25,747 bases of DNA from an uncultured Eubacteriales bacterium (lineage in GTDB: Bacteria > Bacillota > Clostridia > Oscillospirales > CAG-382), in assembly GCA_934444485.1 (NCBI GenBank), contig CAKSCN010000014.1, positions 1 through 25,747 on the forward strand, written 5' to 3'. Of this stretch, positions 1-8,638 are shown piece after piece. Positions within the stretch are counted from its first letter, which is position 1. Every line of letters begins with the position of its first letter. Position numbers and translations under genes: made by a program. Under the pieces are notes generated by a model. The model did no database searches, was not told the origin of the DNA, and saw only the letters and a list, made by a program, of their open reading frames with translations.

Positions 1-909
1 GTGTGCGGCTACACGGCGGAATGCCCGAATTGCAGCGTGTCGCTTACGTACCACAAATACGGCTACGACGGCGGCGGACGGCTTGTCTGTCACTACTGCG
101 GCTACGTTATGCCGATTCCGACAAAATGCCCCGAATGCTCGTCCGAACACATAGGCTTCATCGGCACCGGAATACAGATGCTCGAAGAGGAGCTTCACGA
201 GAGACTTCCCGAGGCAAGGGTATTGAGGATGGATCTCGACACGACGTCCGGGAAATTCGGTCACGACAAGATACTCGATATTTTCCGAAACGGCGGTGCG
301 GATATCCTTGTAGGCACACAGATGGTGGCAAAGGGTCACGACTTCGGACGTGTGTCTCTTGTGGGAGTCGTGCTTGCCGACGCAATGCTTTATCTCGGTG
401 ATTTCCGTGCTTCGGAGCGTACGTTTTCGCTGTTGACTCAGGTTATAGGCAGAGCCGGACGTGCCGACATTCCGGGAGAAGCGGTCATTCAAACCTACAG
501 CCCCGACAACGAGGTATTGAAGCTTGCGGCGACGCAGGATTACGAAGCGTTCTACAAAGGCGAAAACGAGCTGAGGCGAGCGACGGAGTTTCCTCCCTAC
601 TGCGATATCGTGACGGTGACGTTCACGTCGGACTCCGAGAGCGACGTTGTCAATGCGGCTCACGCCTTCGGCAAGGATTTCGACATGACGGCAAAGACGT
701 CTTTCGGCGACGTGCGCATGATTGTGTACGGCCCTTTCAAGGCAGGCATTTACAAGCTTGTCGGAAAATACCGTATGCGCTACATAATAAAGTGCCGCAA
801 CACACGCCGTCAGAGACAGCTTATAAATAAGGTATACACCGATTTTTACAACAAGAGCAAGGGTATGGTTTCTATATCGATAGACGTCAACCCAACGGCT
901 CTCATGTAA
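1..909 (+). CDS. priA: Primosomal protein N' (PriA helicase), C-terminal part
   Basis: This is the 3' part of PriA, the superfamily 2 DNA helicase that reloads the replisome at stalled forks. The reading frame is open from the first base, so the real start lies upstream; the initial GTG is only an internal valine codon. Visible are seven of the eight zinc-binding cysteines (residues 2, 9, 12, 30, 33, 43, 46; the eighth is off the window). The C-terminal helicase motifs follow: DxDTTS near residue 78, GTQMVAKGHDF near 106-116 and QVIGRAGRA near 147-155. About 300 residues of a protein usually of 700-800 are present, ending at a TAA. It heads the translation/ribosome gene run, with def 33 bases downstream, an arrangement common in Firmicutes. 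Confidence 0.96.
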   Translation: MCGYTAECPNCSVSLTYHKYGYDGGGRLVCHYCGYVMPIPTKCPECSSEHIGFIGTGIQMLEEELHERLPEARVLRMDLDTTSGKFGHDKILDIFRNGGADILVGTQMVAKGHDFGRVSLVGVVLADAMLYLGDFRASERTFSLLTQVIGRAGRADIPGEAVIQTYSPDNEVLKLAATQDYEAFYKGENELRRATEFPPYCDIVTVTFTSDSESDVVNAAHAFGKDFDMTAKTSFGDVRMIVYGPFKAGIYKLVGKYRMRYIIKCRNTRRQRQLINKVYTDFYNKSKGMVSISIDVNPTALM

Positions 910-942
910 GAGTACTTTTTGATTTACGGAAAGGAAGTTACC

Positions 943-1428
943 ATGGCAACACTTCAGATAATGAAAGAAAACGAACCTGTTCTGCGAAAGGTGTGCAAGC
1001 CCGTCGAGACAATGACTCCGAGACTTCTCACGCTTCTTGACGACATGGCGGAAACTCTCATCGAAACGGGAGGTGTCGGTCTTGCCGCTCCTCAGGTAGG
1101 AATACTCCGCAGAATGTTCATCATAGACGACGGAGTCGAAGAGGGCGAGAACCACATAGTTGAGTTCATCAATCCCCGTATCGTAAAAGAGGAGGGACAT
1201 CAGGAGGCGGCAGAGGGCTGTCTTTCCCTCCCGGGGAAATGGGGTATCACGAGCCGTCCGATGACGGTAACGGTTGAAGCCGAGGACAGAAACGGCAAGA
1301 CTTTCACCTACACCGGCACGGAGCTTTTCGGCAGATGCCTTTGCCATGAGTACGACCACCTCGACGGCATACTCTACATCGACAAGTGCATACGTATGCT
1401 TGACGAGGACGAAATAGAGCAAGGCTGA
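943..1428 (+). CDS. def: Peptide deformylase
   Basis: A 161-residue metalloenzyme that removes the formyl group from the N-terminal methionine of new proteins at the ribosome exit. All three family motifs are intact: GVGLAAPQ (44-51), EGCLS with the metal ligand Cys93 (91-95), and HEYDH (135-139) with two His ligands and the catalytic Glu. The frame is open to a TTG at 919, but the ATG at 943 has a strong GGAAAGGAAG ribosome site ending a few bases upstream and gives the usual N-terminus, so it is preferred. The stop is 11 bases before fmt, and the fmt ribosome site overlaps this stop codon, which suggests translational coupling of the formylation and deformylation enzymes. Confidence 0.97.
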   Translation: MATLQIMKENEPVLRKVCKPVETMTPRLLTLLDDMAETLIETGGVGLAAPQVGILRRMFIIDDGVEEGENHIVEFINPRIVKEEGHQEAAEGCLSLPGKWGITSRPMTVTVEAEDRNGKTFTYTGTELFGRCLCHEYDHLDGILYIDKCIRMLDEDEIEQG

Positions 1429-1439
1429 GGAGGACACCG

Positions 1440-2399
1440 ATGAAGGACACAAGAATACTTTTTATGGGTACTCCAGACTTTGCCGAGGCGGCTCTCAAGG
1501 CACTTTACGAAGCCGGAGAGAATATAGTCGGCGTTATATCACAGCCCGACAGGCCGAGCGGCAGGGGCATGAAGCCGAAGTTTTCCGACGTAAAGCGGTA
1601 TGCTCTTGAAACGGGACTTCCCGTGTATCAGCCCGAGAGACTCAAGGACGGTGCGATTCTCCCTCTTCTCGAAGAATTGAAGCCGGAGGTGTGCGTTGTT
1701 GCGGCTTACGGAAAGATTCTTCCCGATTATGTACTCGAATATCCGAAGTACGGCTGTATCAACATTCACGGCTCGCTTCTTCCGAAATACAGAGGTGCGG
1801 CGCCTATCCAGCGTGCGGTAATCGACGGCGAAACGGAAACCGGAGTCACGGTAATGCAGATGGACAGCGGACTCGACACCGGCGATATGCTTCTTTGGGA
1901 GAGCATGGAAATCTCCGAGGACGCAAACACGGGTGAGATGTACGACGCTCTTGCGGCTCTCGGCGGAAAGCTTATCGTAAAGGCAATGGATATGCTCCGT
2001 GCCGGCACGCTCACTCCGGTAAAGCAGGACGACTCTCTCTCAACCTACGCCGCAAAGCTCACACCGGAGGACGAGATAATCGACTGGTCGAAGAGTGCGG
2101 AAGAGATTCACAACAGAATAAGAGGTCTTTTCCCCTTCCCCACCGCAAAGACGCTGTATGACGGAAAAATCTTCAAGCTCTGCAAATCCCATGTTTGCCG
2201 TGACATCGTTTCGGAAGATTATTCCGGCGCAGTTCCCGGTGAAATAGTTTTCGCTTCAAAGGGCAAAATCATCGTAAAGTGCGGAAGCGGCTATGTTTAC
2301 CTTGACTCGATAAAGCCCGAGGGCAGCTGCGAAATGTCGGCTCTCGATATGATAAACGGCAGAAAAATCGAAGTCGGAAAGGTATTCTCCGCAAAGTAA
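1440..2399 (+). CDS. fmt: Methionyl-tRNA formyltransferase
   Basis: A 319-residue enzyme that transfers a formyl group from 10-formyl-tetrahydrofolate to initiator Met-tRNA, the step that def later reverses. The N-terminal formyltransferase domain (about 1-190) has the folate-binding SLLP (112-115), the catalytic triad Asn108, His110 and Asp146, and the flanking HGSLLPKYRGAAPIQ and DSGLDTGDML segments. The C-terminal OB-like tRNA-binding domain covers about 205-315. Length matches the family. ATG at 1440 follows a GAGGAGG site that overlaps the def stop. Confidence 0.97.
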   Translation: MKDTRILFMGTPDFAEAALKALYEAGENIVGVISQPDRPSGRGMKPKFSDVKRYALETGLPVYQPERLKDGAILPLLEELKPEVCVVAAYGKILPDYVLEYPKYGCINIHGSLLPKYRGAAPIQRAVIDGETETGVTVMQMDSGLDTGDMLLWESMEISEDANTGEMYDALAALGGKLIVKAMDMLRAGTLTPVKQDDSLSTYAAKLTPEDEIIDWSKSAEEIHNRIRGLFPFPTAKTLYDGKIFKLCKSHVCRDIVSEDYSGAVPGEIVFASKGKIIVKCGSGYVYLDSIKPEGSCEMSALDMINGRKIEVGKVFSAK

Positions 2400-2425
2400 A
2401 ACGAATTTATCAGGAGGCTTACAGC

Positions 2426-3100
2426 ATGGATATATATTACGTCATTCTCGTCGTCCCGGCGCTGATTTTTGCGTTCTGGGCGCAGGCAAAGGTAAACGGC
2501 GCTTCGAGAAAATACTCCCGCATTCCCAACTCACAGCATATGTCGGGTGCGGACGCCGCAAGAATGATACTTGACGCAAACGGTCTTTACAACGTCGGAA
2601 TAGAGCACATCGCAGGCGATCTCACCGACCACTACGACCCCAAAGCCAACGTGATAAGGCTCTCCGACACGACCTGTGACAAGGTCTCGATAACGGCAAT
2701 AGGCGTTGCCGCACATGAGGCAGGTCATGCGGTACAGCACGCCGTCGGCTACGGTCCGATAAAGCTCCGCATGGCGATTCTTCCCGTGTGCAGCATCGGC
2801 TCTAACCTTGCAATGCCGCTCTTTCTTCTCGGTCTTTTATTCAGCTACGCTCCCCTCATGGACGCAGGTATAATTTTCTTCGCTCTTGCGGCGTTCTTCC
2901 AGCTTGTGACGCTCCCGGTTGAGTTCAACGCAAGTTCCCGTGCGCTCGCCGCACTCACGCAGAGAGGGTGCTTCTCGAGAGATGAGCTTTACGGTGTGAA
3001 GCAGGTTCTGTCCGCCGCTGCGCTCACCTATGTTGCGGCACTTGCCGTTGCTTTGGCAAACCTCTTAAGACTCATTGCAATAGCAAACAGAAGAAAGTAA
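2426..3100 (+). CDS. Membrane zinc metallopeptidase, YugP-like
   Basis: A 224-residue integral membrane protein of the neutral zinc metallopeptidase family represented by Bacillus YugP; its substrates are not established. An N-terminal membrane segment lies at about 3-19, the zinc-binding HEAGH at 97-101, and a probable third ligand Glu166 in PVEFNAS. Hydrophobic helices follow at about 115-140, 145-165 and 195-217. Length is normal for the family. ATG at 2426 is preceded by CAGGAGG. It commonly lies between fmt and rsmB in Clostridia. Because the family is widely linked to this operon but not to a defined reaction, no specific role is assigned. Confidence 0.9.
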   Translation: MDIYYVILVVPALIFAFWAQAKVNGASRKYSRIPNSQHMSGADAARMILDANGLYNVGIEHIAGDLTDHYDPKANVIRLSDTTCDKVSITAIGVAAHEAGHAVQHAVGYGPIKLRMAILPVCSIGSNLAMPLFLLGLLFSYAPLMDAGIIFFALAAFFQLVTLPVEFNASSRALAALTQRGCFSRDELYGVKQVLSAAALTYVAALAVALANLLRLIAIANRRK

Positions 3101-3142
3101 CGACCATTCCCTACTTCTCACATGAAAGGTACGGTATAGAAT

Positions 3143-4468
3143 TTGAACCCGAGAAAAGCTGCGGCACTGTCGCTGAATTCATGCATAAAAAACGGACGCT
3201 TCGCCAACCTTGAGCTTGACAGCGTTATTAAAAAATACAACTTTGAGGGACTCGACAGGAGCTTTTTCACCGCACTTCTCTACGGCAGTGTGGAGAGGCT
3301 TATTACGCTTGACTACGTTATCTCGAAGTTTTCGGATGTGCCGCTCGACAAAATAGATCCCGTGGTACTCTGCATTCTCCGCATTTCGGTGTACCAGATA
3401 ATGTACATGGACAGAGTCCCCGACAATGCGGTATGCAATGAAGCGGTCGAGATAAGCAAGCGCATTACGAAAGTCGGAGCCGCAAACTTCATAAACGCCG
3501 TTTTGAGAAGCATATGCCGCAAAAAGGACGAACTGCCGTCGCTTCTCGTTTCGGATGGCGGTTTTAAGGCGTTGTCGGTATCGACGGGACTTCCCGAATG
3601 GATTCTGAAGCTTTGGAAAAAGGATTACGGTGCCGACTGCACAAAGGCGCTTGCGTTTCACTTTGCCGACCTTAAACCATACCTCACTCTCCGTGTGAAC
3701 ACCGTGAAAACCACACGTGAAAGTCTTCTTTCGGCTCTCGGCGCAAAGGCGTCGCCCTGCAAGTACTCCGAGGTCGGAATAAAGATGGACGGCTCTTTCC
3801 CGGCGACAGACCTTTACGGCTTTGACGACGGTCTGTTTTTCGTGCAGGACGAGGCGTCTCAATTGACGGTTCTGTCTGCGGTTAAGTCGCAGAGCGCAAA
3901 GGACGGCACTCTTCTCGTTGACTGTTGTGCGTGTCCCGGAGGCAAGACTTTTTCGTCGGCGATAGAGCTTCACGGAAAAGGCGAAGTTTACTCGTTCGAT
4001 CTTCACGAAAACAGAACGACTCTCATTTCGTCCGGTGCGAAAAGGCTCGGACTTGACAACATACACGTTGGTGCAAGGGACGCACGCACCCCCGACGAAG
4101 CTCTCTTCGGAAAAGCGGATATCGTTATATGCGACGTTCCGTGTTCCGGACTCGGCGTAATCGGAAAGAAACCGGATATCCGCCACAAAACCTATGCGGA
4201 CATAGAGAGACTGCCGACGGTGCAGTACGACATTCTCTGTCAGGCGGTGAAGTACTTAAAGGTCGGCGGAACTCTCATATACTCGACCTGCACGCTGAGA
4301 AAAGCGGAGAACGAGGATATCGTCACAAGATTTATGGAGGAACACGGCGGAGATGGCTACAGGCTCGAATCGACGGGCATTTTCGGCGACGACTGCGGCT
4401 ATGTCACGTTCTTTCCGCATCTCACCGAAACGGACGGCTTCTTTGCCGCAAAGATAGTAAAGTTGTAA
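3143..4468 (+). CDS. rsmB: 16S rRNA (cytosine-967-C5)-methyltransferase
   Basis: A 441-residue SAM-dependent RNA methyltransferase that makes m5C967 in 16S rRNA. A NusB-like RNA-binding domain spans about 1-125 and the NOL1/NOP2/Sun catalytic domain about 170-441. SAM motif I is DCCACPGGKT (260-269), motif IV DVPCSGLG (331-338, Cys334 releases product), and motif VI STCTL (381-385, Cys383 is the expected nucleophile). The C-terminal FFPHxxxTDGFF signature is present. The start is a TTG, because no suitable in-frame ATG exists near the N-terminus. A GAAAGG site lies about 13 bases upstream, rather far, so the start is slightly uncertain. Confidence 0.95.
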   Translation: MNPRKAAALSLNSCIKNGRFANLELDSVIKKYNFEGLDRSFFTALLYGSVERLITLDYVISKFSDVPLDKIDPVVLCILRISVYQIMYMDRVPDNAVCNEAVEISKRITKVGAANFINAVLRSICRKKDELPSLLVSDGGFKALSVSTGLPEWILKLWKKDYGADCTKALAFHFADLKPYLTLRVNTVKTTRESLLSALGAKASPCKYSEVGIKMDGSFPATDLYGFDDGLFFVQDEASQLTVLSAVKSQSAKDGTLLVDCCACPGGKTFSSAIELHGKGEVYSFDLHENRTTLISSGAKRLGLDNIHVGARDARTPDEALFGKADIVICDVPCSGLGVIGKKPDIRHKTYADIERLPTVQYDILCQAVKYLKVGGTLIYSTCTLRKAENEDIVTRFMEEHGGDGYRLESTGIFGDDCGYVTFFPHLTETDGFFAAKIVKL

Positions 4469-4486
4469 TCACGAAAGGATATTGCT

Positions 4487-5569
4487 TTGCAGAACGGAAA
4501 AATCGATATATCAAGTATGTTCATACCGGAAATAGAGGGCCTTTTCTCCGACATTTCCGAAAAATACGGCATAAAAGCGGAGAAATACCGTGCAAAGCAA
4601 GTTTTTGCATGGCTTACAAAGGGAGTTTCGTCCTTTTCGGAAATGACAAATGTTTCCGCACCGCTGAGGGAAGCTCTTGACAAGGAATGCTATATTGCTC
4701 TGCCCAAAGTGCGTGAAAAGTACATATCGAAGATAGACGGAACGATGAAGTACCTTTTCGAGATGTATGACGGCGAATGTGTCGAAAGCGTATTCATGCG
4801 GTACAATCACGGCAACACGATATGCATTTCGACGCAGGCGGGTTGCAGAATGGGCTGTTCTTTCTGCGCTTCGACGATAGCAGGACTTTCAAGGCATCTC
4901 ACGGCATCAGAAATACTCGGACAGATACTTGCCGCAGAAAAGGACAGCGGCGAGAGAATATCGAATATAGTCATGATGGGAATCGGAGAGCCGCTTGACA
5001 ATTACGACAACACGCTCCGTTTCTTGAGACTTGTGAATCTGCCTGAGGGGCGAAACATCGGCTACCGCCACATCTCTCTTTCAACCTGCGGTCTTGCCGA
5101 CAAAATAAAAATGCTTGCAAAAGAGGATATGCCGATAACGCTGTCGGTGTCTCTCCATGCGCCGAACCAGAAGATGCGTGCAGAGATGATGCCGGTTGCC
5201 AAAAAGTGGTCGATAGACGAGCTTATCGGTGCGTGCCGTGAGTATATCGGCGTTACGGGACGGCGTATTTCCTTTGAGTATGCGATGATTGACGGCGTCA
5301 ACGACACACGGGAATGTGCGGACGAATTGTGCCGTCTTCTCTCGGGAATGCTCTGCCACGTAAACCTCATTCCTCTCAACAACGTTGCCGAAAAGAGCTA
5401 CCGCAAAAGCTCCGCAAAGCGCATTGAGGAATTTACGGCATATCTCGAAAAGCGTCATATCACGGCGACGGTTCGCCGAAAACTCGGTTCCGACATAAAC
5501 GCTTCGTGCGGTCAGCTTCGCAAACAGCATATGCAGACAGAAAGTGCGAAAGAGTCAACCGAGGCTTAA
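4487..5569 (+). CDS. rlmN: Dual-specificity 23S rRNA/tRNA adenine-C2 methyltransferase (radical SAM)
   Basis: A 360-residue radical SAM enzyme that methylates C2 of A2503 in 23S rRNA and A37 of some tRNAs. The [4Fe-4S] ligands form CxxxCxxC at Cys120, Cys124 and Cys127. The two mechanistic cysteines are Cys113, seven residues before the cluster, and Cys341 in the C-terminal ASCGQL, which carries the methyl group. Other family segments are GMGEPL-like (GIGEPL, 165-170) and SLHAPN (222-227). It starts at TTG 4487, eight bases after a GAAAGG ribosome site and 18 bases after rsmB. Presence of the final Cys argues for RlmN and against a Cfr resistance enzyme acquired by transfer. Confidence 0.96.
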   Translation: MQNGKIDISSMFIPEIEGLFSDISEKYGIKAEKYRAKQVFAWLTKGVSSFSEMTNVSAPLREALDKECYIALPKVREKYISKIDGTMKYLFEMYDGECVESVFMRYNHGNTICISTQAGCRMGCSFCASTIAGLSRHLTASEILGQILAAEKDSGERISNIVMMGIGEPLDNYDNTLRFLRLVNLPEGRNIGYRHISLSTCGLADKIKMLAKEDMPITLSVSLHAPNQKMRAEMMPVAKKWSIDELIGACREYIGVTGRRISFEYAMIDGVNDTRECADELCRLLSGMLCHVNLIPLNNVAEKSYRKSSAKRIEEFTAYLEKRHITATVRRKLGSDINASCGQLRKQHMQTESAKESTEA

Positions 5570-5595
5570 ATCTCAGCGAAAGGTGTGGTCTACAC

Positions 5596-6360
5596 ATGAA
5601 CTACTGCGGAAAAACAGACATCGGAAAAGTCCGAAAGAACAATCAGGACTCTTTCTTTGCCGAATTTCTCCCCCCCATAGGCAAGCTGTGCGGAAACGCC
5701 TTTCTTGCGGTCGTCTGCGACGGAATGGGCGGTGCGGCTGGCGGTCAGATTGCCTCGTCGCTTGCGGTTGAGTCGTTTGTATCAAGGCTCAAAACAAAAC
5801 TGTCCGCAAGTGCGGAAAATGCGTCGAAGCTCTCTGAAATACGCTTTTCGGAGCTTATGGACGACGCAGTTCAGTACGCAAACTCCAAGGTCTACTCAAA
5901 ATCGAAAAAAGAACCCGAGCTTTACGGCATGGGTACGACGCTTGTCGCCTGCCTTATCGTAAAGAAAAACATATACATTGTAAACGTCGGAGACAGCAGA
6001 CTCTATGCCGTGAGCGGCGACAGGCTTTGTCAGATAACGGTCGATCACTCCTACGTTCAGGCACTCGTTGACAGCGGAAGCATTTCCGAAGGCGAGGCTA
6101 CAAACCACCCCGACAAGAACATCATCACTCGTGCGGTCGGAATACGAAACAGCGTCACGCCGGACGCTTTCCTGATATCGGATTATCCCGACTCCCTTCT
6201 TCTATGCACGGACGGTCTTACCAACATGGTTGACGGCGACGGCATTCTTGCCGCAATAACCTCTCCGAAAAACGTCACGGGAACGGTGACTGAGCTTATA
6301 CGTCTTGCAAACGAGGGCGGCGGAAAGGACAACATCACCGCCGTACTCATAAAGCTTTGA
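5596..6360 (+). CDS. stp: PP2C-family serine/threonine phosphatase (Stp/PrpC)
   Basis: A 254-residue cytoplasmic metal-dependent phosphatase that reverses phosphorylation by the adjacent PASTA kinase. PP2C motifs are in order: RKNNQDSF with Arg13 and Asp18, CDGMGG with the metal-binding Asp42-Gly43, GTTL near 113, NVGDSRLY near 130-137, TDGLTN with Asp206, and GKDNIT with Asp245-Asn246. The frame is open back to 5506 inside rlmN, but the family N-terminus begins at ATG 5596, with a GAAAGG site 12 bases upstream. The spacing between rlmN and prkC places it in the classical stp-prkC pair. It lacks a signal peptide or membrane segment, as expected. Confidence 0.96.
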   Translation: MNYCGKTDIGKVRKNNQDSFFAEFLPPIGKLCGNAFLAVVCDGMGGAAGGQIASSLAVESFVSRLKTKLSASAENASKLSEIRFSELMDDAVQYANSKVYSKSKKEPELYGMGTTLVACLIVKKNIYIVNVGDSRLYAVSGDRLCQITVDHSYVQALVDSGSISEGEATNHPDKNIITRAVGIRNSVTPDAFLISDYPDSLLLCTDGLTNMVDGDGILAAITSPKNVTGTVTELIRLANEGGGKDNITAVLIKL

Positions 6361-6362
6361 AT

Positions 6363-6391
6363 TTGCAAATATAATCATATATTTACATATA
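6363..6391 (+). promoter_or_regulatory. Weak internal promoter candidate upstream of prkC
   Basis: The AT-rich 57-base gap between stp and prkC contains TTGCAA (6363-6368), a 17-base spacer and CATATA (6386-6391), with TATAAA two bases later as an alternative. A 10-bp palindrome ATTTGCAAAT spans 6361-6370. This is the largest gap in the operon and might provide an internal start for the kinase. The match to sigma-A consensus is poor and AT content alone could explain it. Confidence 0.28.
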
Positions 6392-6417
6392 AATCACTAC
6401 TAAAGAGGACAATATTT

Positions 6418-8598
6418 ATGGATAAGTACGAACAGTATGTGGGAACGGTTCTCGAAAACAGATACAGACTCACCGAGCTTGTCGGAAAGGGCGGCATGGC
6501 GATTGTTTTTAAGGCGACCGACCTCACTATGAACAGAACGGTTGCGGTAAAGATACTGAACGAGGAGAACAACGACGATGAAATTGCCGTAAAGCGTTTC
6601 TTCACGGAGTCAAAGGCAATTGCCATGCTCTCGCACCCGAACATTGTCGCAATCTTCGATGTCTCTCCCATGAGTGCCAAGCAGAAGTTTATCGTCATGG
6701 AATACATCGACGGCATAACGCTCAAGGACTACCTCGATCGCAAGAAGATACTCGACTGGACCGAAGCGTGCCATTACACGGTGCAGATTCTTTCGGCACT
6801 TCAGCACGCCCACAGCAAGGGTGTGGTACACCGCGACATAAAGCCGCAAAACATAATGCTTCTCGCCGACGGCTCCATAAAGGTGACGGACTTCGGCATT
6901 GCCAAGATATCGAACACTCCCTCCGTCACGGCAGCCGACAAGGCGATAGGCACGGTAAACTACATCAGCCCCGAGCAGGCAAGCGGACGTCCGGTTGATT
7001 TTCACTCGGATATATACTCGGTCGGCGTAATGCTCTACGAAATGGTAACGGGAAAGCTTCCTTTCTCGGCGGAAAACTCGGTGTCGGTTGCGATGATGCA
7101 CGTTCACGACACGCCTATTCCTCCGTCGGAAAACGTTGAGTCTCCCGGAACAATACCGGTAGGTCTCGAGCAGATAATCTTAAAGTCGATGAACAAGAAC
7201 CCCTCCGACAGATTCGGTTCGGCAAGCTCCATGCAGCGTGCCCTCGAATACCTCATAGCTAACCCCGGAATACGCTTCACGGAGCGTCCGAAGAAAGAGG
7301 TACACGAGGACGACGACGCAGCAGCAAGCGGAGAAAACGGCAAGAACAACACCTCGGGCAGCAATTCTCAGTCTTCCTCCTTCGTCAAGGAAACGCCGCA
7401 CCGCAGAAAGCGCCGCAAGACTACCATGCTTCCCATAGTTGCCGGAGTTACGCTTGCGTTTCTTATCGTTGTGTTCGTATGTATTGGAAGAATAGTTCTT
7501 GACATATTCTCGAGCAGCAACACCAAGAACGAGGAAATAATTATACCTAACCTCATAGGCGAAATATACACAAAGGAACTCGAAGCAAACCTTGCCGCTC
7601 AGAACTACAAAGTAACTGTCGAATACACCTACAGCAAGATGAACGCCAAGAACGAGATTGTACGTCAGAACCCCGACAAGCTTTCGAGAAAGTACATGAC
7701 CCCCGGCGGAATTGACCTCACGCTTTTCGTAAACAAGGGCGACGACGATGTATCCCTCAAGGATTATAAGGTTGTCAATCTTGCCGACGCACGCCTTGAG
7801 CTTGAAAATCTCGGTCTTGAGATAGAGGTTATAGAGGAATACAACGACACCATTCTCGCCGGCTATATCATAAGAACAGACCCCGAGAAAGGTGCGGCAC
7901 TCGTGAGAGGCGACAAGATAACGCTTTACGTCAGCAAGGGACAGAATGTCGAATCGACGGAAATGCCCTACGTTAAGGGACTCCCCTACGAAGAAGCCGA
8001 AAAGAAGCTTATTGCGGAGGGTATATCGATAGGCGAGAGAACCTACTCTCCCTCGGAACAGGAAGAGGGTATAGTTTTAAGCACAAGCATTGAACCCGGA
8101 ACCGAGATATTCCCCCGTGCGACGACGGTTGACATCGTTGTCAGCAAGGGTATGGTAAAGATGCCCGACATCATCGGCGACACTCTTGAAGCCGCCTGCG
8201 ACAAGCTTAACGAGGTCGGAATAACCGTCGGACAGTACGACTACGTTCAGAGCAGCTATCCCGAGAACACCGTCGTTGACACAAGCGTTGCGCCGGGAGA
8301 CCCGATAACCGAAGAAAACGCCAACGTCGTGCTCACGATAAGTCTCGGAAAAACAGTAATGCCCAACCTCTCCGGAAGCACCTACGACGACGCACTCAAC
8401 AAGCTCCACACTCTCGGCTTCTATTTCATCGAAAAGGTCGAGACCGACAGTGAGCTTCCTGCCGGAACGGTAGTCGGAACAAGCATACCTGCCGGAACGA
8501 ACATCGAAAACGCCTCCGCCTCCATAACCGTATATATTAGCCGAGGCGAACCTGAAGAGCTGGGGGAAGCGGTAAGCACGGAGGACGACGAGGGCTGA
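6418..8598 (+). CDS. prkC: PASTA-domain Ser/Thr protein kinase (PrkC/Stk1 type)
   Basis: A 726-residue membrane kinase that senses muropeptides or lipid II outside and phosphorylates cell-division, translation and cell-wall proteins inside. The kinase domain (about 14-275) is complete: glycine loop 21-28, Lys45, Glu64, HRD with Asp140, Asn145, DFG 158-160, and SPEQ in the activation segment (184-187). A low-complexity linker (about 290-325), a basic patch HRRKRRK (328-334) and one membrane helix (about 337-360) follow. Five extracellular PASTA repeats lie at about 376-441, 444-508, 515-578, 580-645 and 647-710, then an acidic tail. Bacillus PrkC has three or four such repeats, so this sensor arm is long. 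ATG at 6418 follows AAAGAGG. Confidence 0.97.
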   Translation: MDKYEQYVGTVLENRYRLTELVGKGGMAIVFKATDLTMNRTVAVKILNEENNDDEIAVKRFFTESKAIAMLSHPNIVAIFDVSPMSAKQKFIVMEYIDGITLKDYLDRKKILDWTEACHYTVQILSALQHAHSKGVVHRDIKPQNIMLLADGSIKVTDFGIAKISNTPSVTAADKAIGTVNYISPEQASGRPVDFHSDIYSVGVMLYEMVTGKLPFSAENSVSVAMMHVHDTPIPPSENVESPGTIPVGLEQIILKSMNKNPSDRFGSASSMQRALEYLIANPGIRFTERPKKEVHEDDDAAASGENGKNNTSGSNSQSSSFVKETPHRRKRRKTTMLPIVAGVTLAFLIVVFVCIGRIVLDIFSSSNTKNEEIIIPNLIGEIYTKELEANLAAQNYKVTVEYTYSKMNAKNEIVRQNPDKLSRKYMTPGGIDLTLFVNKGDDDVSLKDYKVVNLADARLELENLGLEIEVIEEYNDTILAGYIIRTDPEKGAALVRGDKITLYVSKGQNVESTEMPYVKGLPYEEAEKKLIAEGISIGERTYSPSEQEEGIVLSTSIEPGTEIFPRATTVDIVVSKGMVKMPDIIGDTLEAACDKLNEVGITVGQYDYVQSSYPENTVVDTSVAPGDPITEENANVVLTISLGKTVMPNLSGSTYDDALNKLHTLGFYFIEKVETDSELPAGTVVGTSIPAGTNIENASASITVYISRGEPEELGEAVSTEDDEG

Positions 8599-8638
8599 AA
8601 AAACAGTAAAAATCAGCAAAACCGAAAGGAACAGGCGA

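Noticed and set aside
919..942. TTG start for peptide deformylase
   Set aside because: The ribosome site lies between it and the ATG at 943, which gives the family length.
3179..4186. 335-codon open frame on the - strand opposite rsmB
   Set aside because: Antisense shadow of a gene with all catalytic motifs; the translation is low in complexity and shows no domain.
4487..5569. Cfr-type antibiotic-resistance methyltransferase
   Set aside because: Operon position beside rsmB and stp and the RlmN-type C-terminal ASCGQL indicate the housekeeping enzyme.
5506..5595. Upstream extension of the phosphatase into rlmN
   Set aside because: The extra 30 residues are unlike PP2C N-termini, and a better placed ATG exists at 5596.
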